Origin: Mayfieldus sp963781495
Lineage (GTDB): Bacteria > Actinomycetota > Thermoleophilia > Solirubrobacterales > 70-9
Direction: 5' to 3'
DNA length: 64,000 nt
NCBI GenBank assembly: GCA_963781495.1
Contig: CAWAFX010000002.1
Location: forward strand, 310,001 to 374,000
The position numbers and the translations under genes are program-made. This document shows positions 6,925 through 13,185 of the stretch, in pieces (position 1 is the stretch's first letter; each line of letters opens with the position of its first letter). The notes beneath the pieces were generated by a model that saw only the letters and a program-made list of their open reading frames with translations, was not told the DNA's origin and did not search any database.

Positions 6925-7803
6925 GTGTCCGAGTTCGAGCAGATCCTCTTCGAGCGCCGCGGGCCGGTGACCCTGATCACCATCAACCGGCCCGAGCGGA
7001 TGAACGCGATCGGGCCGGTGGTCTCGCGCGAGCTGATCGACGCCTGGGGCCGCTTCCGCGACGACGACGAGCAGCTGGTGGCGGTCCTGACCGGTGCCGG
7101 CGCCGACGCCTTCTGCGCCGGCGCCGACCTCAAGGCGGCAATCGCCGCGCTGGACCCGCAGTCCGACGAGGAGCCCCTGATGCGGTGGACGCCGGAGGAG
7201 ATCGAGGCCCATGACCGCGGTGAGCGCGACGGCATCATCGGGCCCTCGCGCTGGACCGACATCTACAAGCCGATCATCGCCGCCGTCAACGGCGTCGCCT
7301 ACGCGGGCGGCCTGGAGTGGGCCTGCTTCGCCGACATCCGCATCGCCGACGAGAACGCCAGCTTCGGGGTCACCTGCCGGCGCTGGAACATCGGCCTCGG
7401 CGACGGCGGCACCCAGCGGCTGCCGCGCATCGTCGGCATGGGCCGGGCGATGGAGCTGATCATCACCGGCCGCGTGATCGACGCCCGCGAGGCGGAGCGG
7501 ATCGGCCTCGTCAACGAGGTCACCCCGCGTGGATCCTGCGTCGAGCGCGCGCTGGAGCTGGCCGAGCAGATCGCGGCCCTCCCGCAACCCGCGATCCACA
7601 CCGACAAGGAGGCCGCGGTGCGCGGCTTCGGGCGTCCGCTCGAGGAGGGGCTGCGGATCGAGGCGCAGTGCTTCAACCGCCTCCTGCAGAGCCCCGAGAT
7701 GGCCGAGGGGCTGCGGCAGTTCGTCGAACGCGACCACCCCGACCGAGGTGGCGACGGAGAGGCCGTGACCCCCGGCCTGGTCCGCTCTCGAGAGCTCGAC
7801 TGA
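6925..7803 (+). CDS. Crotonase-fold protein (enoyl-CoA hydratase/isomerase family)
   Basis: 292 residues with the crotonase fold: VTLITINRPERMNAIG, the CoA-binding oxyanion loop FCAGADLKAA, AYAGGLEWACFADIRIAD and GDGGTQRLPRIVG. The first catalytic glutamate (GGLEWA) is present. The second, usually in F-G-x-P-E, is replaced: the segment reads FGVTCRRWNIGLG, so simple hydratase chemistry is doubtful and another crotonase reaction is possible. There is a 40-residue insertion rich in acidic residues after the oxyanion loop (DPQSDEEPLMRW). It stands alone in its direction and appears leaderless. Confidence 0.88.
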   Translation: MSEFEQILFERRGPVTLITINRPERMNAIGPVVSRELIDAWGRFRDDDEQLVAVLTGAGADAFCAGADLKAAIAALDPQSDEEPLMRWTPEEIEAHDRGERDGIIGPSRWTDIYKPIIAAVNGVAYAGGLEWACFADIRIADENASFGVTCRRWNIGLGDGGTQRLPRIVGMGRAMELIITGRVIDAREAERIGLVNEVTPRGSCVERALELAEQIAALPQPAIHTDKEAAVRGFGRPLEEGLRIEAQCFNRLLQSPEMAEGLRQFVERDHPDRGGDGEAVTPGLVRSRELD

Positions 7804-7818
7804 TCGCGGCTGCTCGGA

Positions 7819-7824
7819 TAGATT
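7819..7824 (+). promoter_or_regulatory. -10 box TAGATT of a leaderless promoter
   Basis: TAGATT ends 8 nt before the GTG at 7833; a TCGACT near 7797 could serve as a -35 element. This supports starting the HD gene at 7833 rather than at the in-frame ATG at 7851. Confidence 0.5.
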
Positions 7825-7832
7825 CTCGCTTG

Positions 7833-8432
7833 GTGCGAACTTTCACCGACATGCCGCAGGCGATCGAGACCACACCGCTCGCCCGCGACGCCTACGAGCT
7901 GCTGCTCAGCAAGCACGCCGGCCAGCGGCAGAAGGTCAACGGCCGCCCCTACGTCGAGCACCCGGTCGCGGTCGCAGGCGACGTCAGCAAGGCCGGCTTC
8001 GGGCCCAAGCTGGTCGCGGCGGCGCTGCTGCACGACATCGTCGAGGACAGCGACACGACGGTCGCCGAGCTGGACCAACGCTTCGGAGAGACCGTCGCCG
8101 GGCTGGTCGAGGCGATGACCGACACCGCCGAGGTCGAGCCCTACGAGCGGCGCAAGGCGATCCACCGCGAGCGCATCGTCGCCGCCGGTCCCGACGCGGC
8201 GGCGATCTTCGCCGCCGACAAGCTCAACAACGTGCGGGCGCTGCGCTCCGCCTACGCCGAGGAGGGCGAGGAGGTGGCGAAGCGGTTCGTGCAGCCGCTC
8301 GACGTCAAGGCCAGGGTCTGGGCGGCCGACGTCGAGATGCTGGGTGGCTTCGCCGGCTCGGTGCCCTACGTCGAGGTGCTGGCGGCCGAGGTCAAGGGCC
8401 TGCAGGACGATCGCGCTACTCGTCGCCGCTGA
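7833..8432 (+). CDS. HD-domain phosphohydrolase (Mesh1/SpoT-hydrolase-like)
   Basis: 199 residues forming one HD domain: H43 (RPYVEHPVAVA), H67-D68 (LLHDIVEDSDTT) and D129 (FAADKLNNV) form the metal site in the order seen in the hydrolase half of RelA/SpoT and in small alarmone hydrolases. It is therefore a candidate (p)ppGpp or nucleotide pyrophosphohydrolase; no synthetase, TGS or ACT domain is attached. The GTG start fits a leaderless promoter. Its last 17 nt overlap the end of the convergent DUF6328 gene. Confidence 0.85.
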   Translation: MRTFTDMPQAIETTPLARDAYELLLSKHAGQRQKVNGRPYVEHPVAVAGDVSKAGFGPKLVAAALLHDIVEDSDTTVAELDQRFGETVAGLVEAMTDTAEVEPYERRKAIHRERIVAAGPDAAAIFAADKLNNVRALRSAYAEEGEEVAKRFVQPLDVKARVWAADVEMLGGFAGSVPYVEVLAAEVKGLQDDRATRRR

Positions 8433-8919
8433 AGCTGCGGTCGTCGTCCTCGAGCGCAGCCCGGCGCCAGAGCGGCATCGCGTACCAGAAGGTCGCGAAC
8501 ATCAGCGCCGCGAAGGCGGTGCAGATCACGGTCACGACGGTGCTGAAGAGAAAGTCGGTGATCAGCAGCACCACCCCCGTCATCGCCAGAGCGAGGAAGC
8601 CGAGGCCGAGGATCGCGAGCCGGTTTGCGAGCAGCACCAGGTGAGCCTTCTGCTGCTTGCGGAAGGTGATCCGGTGATAGGCGGTCGGGGCGATCAGCAG
8701 CACCGCGGCGACCAGGGTGCTGAGCAGGGTGCCGAGGTAGATCCGCTCCTGGGCAGTGGTCAGCAGCGCGAAGCGCTGGTTGAACGGGATCGTCAACAGG
8801 AAGGCGAACAGCACCTGCACGCCTGGAAGCGCGACCCGCAGCTCTTGAAGCAGCTCCCCGAGGTTGCGGTCCAGCCGCTTGTTCTCGCTCTCGGCGCGCC
8901 CGGAGCCGATATCTGCCAT
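8416..8919 (-). CDS. DUF6328 four-helix membrane protein
   Basis: 167 residues. After a short charged head (ENKRLDRNLGELLQELRVALPG) there are four membrane segments: VQVLFAFLLTIPF, TLLSTLVAAVLLIAPTA, LAILGLGFLALAMTGVVLLI and a final one around VVTVICTAFAALMFATFWYA. The NLxELLQELRV...QVLFAFLLTIPF signature is that of DUF6328. Function is unknown. The ATG at 8919 is preferred to a TTG three codons earlier because TATCGT (8933-8928) lies 8 nt before it, the leaderless spacing seen repeatedly in this window. Confidence 0.88.
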   Translation of the reverse strand: MADIGSGRAESENKRLDRNLGELLQELRVALPGVQVLFAFLLTIPFNQRFALLTTAQERIYLGTLLSTLVAAVLLIAPTAYHRITFRKQQKAHLVLLANRLAILGLGFLALAMTGVVLLITDFLFSTVVTVICTAFAALMFATFWYAMPLWRRAALEDDDRSFSGDE

Positions 8920-8942
8920 GCCTGGCAACGATAGACCGCTTC

Positions 8943-8978
8943 ACAACTCGTAAACCTCAAATACACAACTCATAAACC
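8943..8978. promoter_or_regulatory. Two direct repeats at a divergent promoter
   Basis: ACAACTCGTAAACC (8943-8956) and ACAACTCATAAACC (8965-8978) differ by one base and are spaced exactly 22 nt, two helical turns. They fill the AT-rich gap between the divergent DUF6328 gene and the small membrane protein gene, so they look like tandem sites for a regulator of one or both. Confidence 0.5.
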
Positions 8979-9010
8979 CGAATCCCCAGCCTCGCGCCTA
9001 CCTTGGCGCC

Positions 9011-9286
9011 ATGAGAAAGACCAATGTGCACCTGGAAGAGGTCACGATGGCGGCGCGTCGGGGAGTTGCGCTCGCCTTCGGTGTCGCGCTGCTGGCCCTG
9101 GCCGCGATGCTGGTCGCCGGACTGTCGCTGCTCACAGCGGTGCCGGCGGCCGCGCTGCTGCTGGCGCTCGGCGCCGCCAGCGGTGGATTCGGCCTGGTGG
9201 TCAGGCTCGCATTCCGGCCTCCGCGTCCGCAGCGAACCGCGAGCGGCGGCACCGTTACGCCACTCGGCGTTCCGCAGACCCGCTAG
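9011..9286 (+). CDS. Small two-helix membrane protein
   Basis: 91 residues with two hydrophobic segments back to back (GVALAFGVALLALAAMLVAG and an Ala/Leu-rich stretch ending LALGAASGGFGLVV) and a basic proline-rich tail (RPPRPQRTASGG). No family is recognised. The ATG is 6 nt after TACCTT (8999-9004), consistent with a leaderless mRNA, and the paired direct repeats at 8943-8978 lie just upstream. It is divergent from DUF6328, another small membrane protein, and may share its control. Confidence 0.65.
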   Translation: MRKTNVHLEEVTMAARRGVALAFGVALLALAAMLVAGLSLLTAVPAAALLLALGAASGGFGLVVRLAFRPPRPQRTASGGTVTPLGVPQTR

Positions 9287-9335
9287 ACCGGATCGCGGGC
9301 TTTCCCCGGCCGGGGCCATGATCTAGGCTCCGGCC

Positions 9336-11105
9336 ATGAGCTTTGGTTGGGGGCGCTACTTGATGATTACCGCTGCCCTCGGGCTGGGGGCCTGGGTGCC
9401 CGCCGCCGGAGCTGCCACCAAGCCTGTCGGGCCGCGCGGCCTGGTGCCCGGGCGCCTGATCGTCCGCTTCAACCCGCAGCTGGGTCGCGCACAACAGCTG
9501 ACCGCGGCCGGCCGGATCGGCGCCCGGGTCGATCGACGTCTTGGAGTTCGCGGCCTCGGCCTGCTCTCGATCCCGCGCTCCCAGGACCCCCGCCGGGCGG
9601 CGCGAAAGGCCGCCCGGATGCCCGGCATCACCGGCGCCGAGCCGGACCAGTACGTCGACTACCGGGTGCTGCCCAACGATCCCCTCTTCGGTCGCCAGTG
9701 GGCGCTGCAGAACAGCGGCCAGCGCATCGTCGGCAGCAAGGGGAGGCCGGGGGCCGACATCGCGGCCCCGGCGGCCTGGGACCTGCAGACCGGGATCCCT
9801 TCGGTGATCGTCGCCGACGTCGACACCGGCGCCGACCTCAGCCATCCCGACCTGGCGGCGAACATCTGGGTCAATCGGGGCGAGATCCCCGGCAACCACA
9901 TCGACGACGACGGCAACGGGCTCACCGACGACGTCAACGGCTGGGACTGGGCCGACTCCGACAGCGTCCCCGACGACAGCCGCAGCTTCGAACAGGGCCA
10001 CGGCACCGAGGTGGCGAGCGTGATCGGCGCCGTCGGCAACAACGGCATCGGGATGACCGGCGTCGACTGGCGGGTGAGCCTGATGCCGCTGCGGGCGGCG
10101 ACGCTGTCGGACACGATCTCTGCCTTCGTCTATGCCCGCAACGAGGGCGCCCGGGTGATCAACTTCAGCGCCGGCTTTCCCTTCTACTCGCAGGCGCTCA
10201 AGGACACGATCGACAACATCGGATCGGTGCTGGTCGTCAACGCGGCCGACAACGGCGGCTTCGACGGTCACGGGGACGACAGCGACCGGGTCGCCGACTT
10301 TCCCTGCAAGTTCCCGTCGGCGAACCTGATCTGCGTCGGGGCATCGAACCAGCGCGACAGCCTCACCACCTTCTCGAACTTCGGCCCGCGCTCGGTAGAT
10401 CTCGCCGCTCCGGGGGAGAACGTCCTCGGCGCCTATCCCGGACACGCGATCTCCTACGACCTGAACGAGTTCTTCGACGAGCCGCTGGGCCGCCGCTTCT
10501 CGCGTGGCGGCCGCAATGACCACTGGGGCCTGACCAGCAAGCTCGGCGGCTCGCTCGCCGACTCGCCGAAGGGGAATTACCGCGCCAACACCAACTCCAA
10601 GATCACGACGCGGCCGATCGACCTCCGCCAGCGGCGCCGCTGCGAGGTCGACTTCTTTCTCCTCCACCGGCTCCAGAACGGCCCCGACAGGCTCCTGGTC
10701 CAGGTCAGCAGGGGCAAGGCGGGCTGGCGCACCCTGCACAGCTACACCGGGGTCTCCAAGGGGGACTTTCACTTCATCAAGCTGCCGCGCAGCTTTGACG
10801 GCGCCCACCGGGCAAGGATCCGCTTCCGCCTGCGGACCGACTCCAGCGTCGAGCTCGACGGGGTCTACCTCGACGACCTGCAGGTGACCTGCAAGACGAC
10901 CGGGCCCACCTATGCCTTCGCCGACGGGACCTCGTTCGCCTCGCCCCAGGTGGCCGGCGCGGCGGCGCTGATCGCGGCCCGCTTCCCGTCGATCTCGGTC
11001 GCGGCGATCAAGGCCCGGCTGCTGGGCAGCGTCGACGTCCTGCCTTCGATGGCCGGCAAACTGGTCAGCGGCGGGCGGCTCGACGTCGGCGCGGCGCTGC
11101 GCTAG
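9336..11105 (+). CDS. Secreted subtilisin-like serine protease (S8)
   Basis: 589 residues with a Sec signal peptide ending near AAGA (residues 1-26), an inhibitor-like propeptide (about 35-110; VPGRLIVRFNPQLG) and a subtilase domain. The triad is D163 (DVDTGADLSHPD), H222 (GHGTEVAS) and S533 (GTSFASPQVAG); the oxyanion Asn is in NAADNGG. Between the oxyanion and serine segments is a roughly 150-residue insertion (about 368-525) of beta-rich sequence containing HWGLTSKLGG and ELDGVYLDDLQV, like jelly-roll domains inserted in some subtilases. It should act outside the cell. TAGGCT lies 6 nt before the ATG, so the message is probably leaderless. Confidence 0.92.
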   Translation: MSFGWGRYLMITAALGLGAWVPAAGAATKPVGPRGLVPGRLIVRFNPQLGRAQQLTAAGRIGARVDRRLGVRGLGLLSIPRSQDPRRAARKAARMPGITGAEPDQYVDYRVLPNDPLFGRQWALQNSGQRIVGSKGRPGADIAAPAAWDLQTGIPSVIVADVDTGADLSHPDLAANIWVNRGEIPGNHIDDDGNGLTDDVNGWDWADSDSVPDDSRSFEQGHGTEVASVIGAVGNNGIGMTGVDWRVSLMPLRAATLSDTISAFVYARNEGARVINFSAGFPFYSQALKDTIDNIGSVLVVNAADNGGFDGHGDDSDRVADFPCKFPSANLICVGASNQRDSLTTFSNFGPRSVDLAAPGENVLGAYPGHAISYDLNEFFDEPLGRRFSRGGRNDHWGLTSKLGGSLADSPKGNYRANTNSKITTRPIDLRQRRRCEVDFFLLHRLQNGPDRLLVQVSRGKAGWRTLHSYTGVSKGDFHFIKLPRSFDGAHRARIRFRLRTDSSVELDGVYLDDLQVTCKTTGPTYAFADGTSFASPQVAGAAALIAARFPSISVAAIKARLLGSVDVLPSMAGKLVSGGRLDVGAALR

Positions 11106-11129
11106 CCAAACCATCCGCCAGACGACCGG

Positions 11130-11152
11130 GTTGCAAATGCAACACGGTTGTA
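11130..11152. promoter_or_regulatory. Nur/Fur-like operator upstream of the nickel permease
   Basis: Overlapping inverted repeats: GTTGCA-AA-TGCAAC (11130-11143, perfect) and TGCAAC-ACG-GTTGTA (11138-11152, one mismatch). The TTGCAA half-sites resemble the reported box of the actinobacterial nickel regulator Nur, and the gene pair they control encodes a nickel permease and a Fur-family protein. TATTAG (11151-11156), a possible -10 box, abuts the site. Confidence 0.6.
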
Positions 11153-11165
11153 TTAGCGTCGAGGA

Positions 11166-12254
11166 GTGGCCTCGCGCTGGCAGCGCATCCGCCTCGCCCT
11201 CACCCCCGACGAGTGGATCCGCGCCGCCGCCTTGTTCGTGGTCGTGCTGGCGCTGCACGTGATCGGCTTCGGCCTGCTGCTGATCGCCATCCCGCATCAC
11301 TTCGACCTCGGCCAGAGCGGCGTCTTCGGCTTCGGGCTCGGCATCACCGCCTACAGCCTCGGACTCCGTCACGCCTTCGACGCCGATCACATCGCGGCGA
11401 TCGACAACACCACCCGCAAGCTGATGGGCGACTCCCAGCGTCCGCTGGGAGTCGGCTTCTTCTTCTCCCTCGGCCACTCGTCGGTCGTCTTCCTGCTCGC
11501 CCTCGCCTTCACGATCGGGATCAGGGGCCTCGGGGGCGCCGTCAGCGACGACGGCTCCTGGCTTCATTCCGCCGGCGGCCTGATCGGGCCGACCGTCTCC
11601 GGCTTCTTCCTGCTCGCGATCGGGCTCCTGAACCTGATCGTCCTGGTCGGCATCGTCGGGATCTTCCTGCGCCTGCGGGCCGGCGAGTACAGCGAGGCCG
11701 AGCTCGAACGCCAGCTCGGCCGGCGCGGCTTCATGAGTCGCCTCTACTCGAGGGCCACCGACTCCGTCACCGCCTCCTGGCAGATGTATCCGCTCGGCTT
11801 TCTGTTCGGCCTCGGCTTCGACACCGCGACCGAGATCGCGCTGCTGGCGACGGCCGGCGCCGCCGCCGCGGGGGGCCTGCCGATCTACGCGATCCTCTGC
11901 CTGCCGATCCTCTTCGCCGCCGGGATGTCCCTGCTCGACACGCTCGACGGAGTGTTCATGAACTTCGCCTACGGCTGGGCCTTCTCGCAGCCGGTGCGAA
12001 AGCTCTTCTACAACATCACCGTCACCGCCCTTTCGGTGCTCGTGGCACTGCTGATCGGGACGATCGAGCTGGTCTCGGTGCTGAGCGCCAGGCTGAGCCT
12101 GACCGGCCAGCCGTGGGACTTCGTCTCCGGGCTCGACCTCAATCACGTCGGCTACGCGATCGCCGCCGGCTTTGCGCTCACCTGGCTCGTCGCCCTCGCC
12201 GTCTGGCACTTCGGGCACATCGAGCAGAAGTGGTCCGAGGAGTTCCGCTCCTGA
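11166..12254 (+). CDS. Nickel/cobalt permease of the NiCoT (HoxN/NixA) family
   Basis: 362 residues, about eight membrane helices. The signature RHAFDADHI (68-76), which carries the metal-binding His and Asp, is intact, as are LGHSSVVF, LGFDTATE and GMSLLDTLDG. NiCoT permeases import Ni2+ or Co2+ with high affinity. Nickel is the likelier substrate because a complete [NiFe]-hydrogenase operon ends only 0.6 kb downstream. The GTG start follows a palindromic operator (11130-11152), and the next gene, a Fur-family regulator, is translationally coupled to this stop. Confidence 0.93.
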   Translation: MASRWQRIRLALTPDEWIRAAALFVVVLALHVIGFGLLLIAIPHHFDLGQSGVFGFGLGITAYSLGLRHAFDADHIAAIDNTTRKLMGDSQRPLGVGFFFSLGHSSVVFLLALAFTIGIRGLGGAVSDDGSWLHSAGGLIGPTVSGFFLLAIGLLNLIVLVGIVGIFLRLRAGEYSEAELERQLGRRGFMSRLYSRATDSVTASWQMYPLGFLFGLGFDTATEIALLATAGAAAAGGLPIYAILCLPILFAAGMSLLDTLDGVFMNFAYGWAFSQPVRKLFYNITVTALSVLVALLIGTIELVSVLSARLSLTGQPWDFVSGLDLNHVGYAIAAGFALTWLVALAVWHFGHIEQKWSEEFRS

Positions 12255-12814
12255 CCGAATCCTCGGAGGTCCCGGCGCTGGAGTTCGAGCGGATCGAGGA
12301 CGTCCTCGCCGTCCTACGGGAGAGGGGGCACCGGATCTCGGCCCCGCGGCGGCTCGTGCTCGAGGCGCTGTTCGCTGCCGAGGGCCCGGTCTCGGCCCAG
12401 TTCATCGCCAACGGGCTCGACGGCCGCCAGGAGGCGCTCGACCGCACCTCCGTTTACCGCAACCTCGAGCAGCTGGAGGAGCTCGGGGTCGTGCGCCACG
12501 TGCATCTCGGCCACGGCCCCAGCCTCTACCGGCTGGTCAAGGGCGGCGACGACGAGTACCTGGCCTGCGAGCGCTGCGGCCGGGTGATCAGCGTCGACCC
12601 CTCCGAGCTCGACCCCGTGCGTGACCAGATCCGCGAGCGCTTCGGCTTTCAGGCCCGCTTCGGCCACTTCCCGGTGGTCGGACTCTGCCGGCGCTGCTCC
12701 GCCACGGGCTCAGCCGGGCCCGAGACCCGCGGGTCGGCCGCCGAGCAGCAGCACAGCCACCGCGACTACGTGCACTCCCACCCCCACCCCCACCGCCACG
12801 GGCACAGCCACTGA
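12251..12814 (+). CDS. Fur-family metalloregulator with His-rich tail (Nur-like)
   Basis: 187 residues. The winged helix occupies about 12-85 (RISAPRRLVLEAL, DRTSVYRNLEQLEELGV), followed by the Fur dimer domain with H84/H86/H89 and the structural zinc pairs C106-x2-C109 and C146-x2-C149. The last 20 residues hold eight His (HSHRDYVHSHPHPHRHGHSH), a likely nickel store or sensor. No ATG or GTG fits: a CTG at 12251, 8 nt after GAGGAG (12237-12242) and overlapping the permease stop as CTGA, is the best start. The context suggests nickel-responsive repression of its own operon; zinc or iron sensing remains possible. Confidence 0.85.
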   Translation: MTESSEVPALEFERIEDVLAVLRERGHRISAPRRLVLEALFAAEGPVSAQFIANGLDGRQEALDRTSVYRNLEQLEELGVVRHVHLGHGPSLYRLVKGGDDEYLACERCGRVISVDPSELDPVRDQIRERFGFQARFGHFPVVGLCRRCSATGSAGPETRGSAAEQQHSHRDYVHSHPHPHRHGHSH

Positions 12815-12827
12815 GGCGAGGCCGGGC

Positions 12828-13163
12828 TCACCACATCGGCAGCCCGGTGCTGCGCGCCACCTTCCGCGCCCGCTCGTGGTCGATCTCGCGCCCGGCCGGC
12901 TGCGAGCCCATCGCCCACGGATGGGGTCCGATCGTCCCGTAGTGCTCGCGCAAGAACGCCTTCAGGTCGCCACGGTGTTGGGGGCAGGAGAAGCGCGCGT
13001 GCCCGTAGAGCCCGCGGCCGTGCCAGATCAGCCAGTGGCCCGGTTCGGCGTCCACGTATTCGCCGAAGCGCGGGTCCATCAGCTCGCGCTGGAGGCTGGC
13101 CCGGGTGGGCTCGTCCGGCATCTCGCCGCAGAGCTCGCACCTGAAGATCAGCCGTACCGGCAC
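12828..13163 (-). CDS. 111-residue cysteine protein at the end of the hydrogenase operon
   Basis: GTG at 13163 to TGA at 12828-12830. It begins VPVRLIFRCELCGEMPDEPT and has a C-E-L-C knuckle, a later C-P-Q-H (FSCPQHRGDLKAF), and the segments GHWLIWHGRGLYGHARFSC and HPWAMG. The Cys/His pattern suggests a small zinc- or iron-binding protein. It is the last gene of the operon, 22 nt after the hypF stop, with no good ribosome-binding site. I cannot assign a named family; its position suggests a hydrogenase-associated accessory role (inference). Confidence 0.7.
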   Translation of the reverse strand: MPVRLIFRCELCGEMPDEPTRASLQRELMDPRFGEYVDAEPGHWLIWHGRGLYGHARFSCPQHRGDLKAFLREHYGTIGPHPWAMGSQPAGREIDHERARKVARSTGLPMW

Positions 13164-13185
13164 ATCGGCCAGGGTAGCGCCGGGG

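Noticed and set aside
9255..12218. A very long open frame on the minus strand across the subtilase and nickel permease genes
   Set aside because: Its translation is a run of R, G, A, D and V without any fold and mirrors well-identified genes on the other strand; long antisense frames are usual at this base composition.
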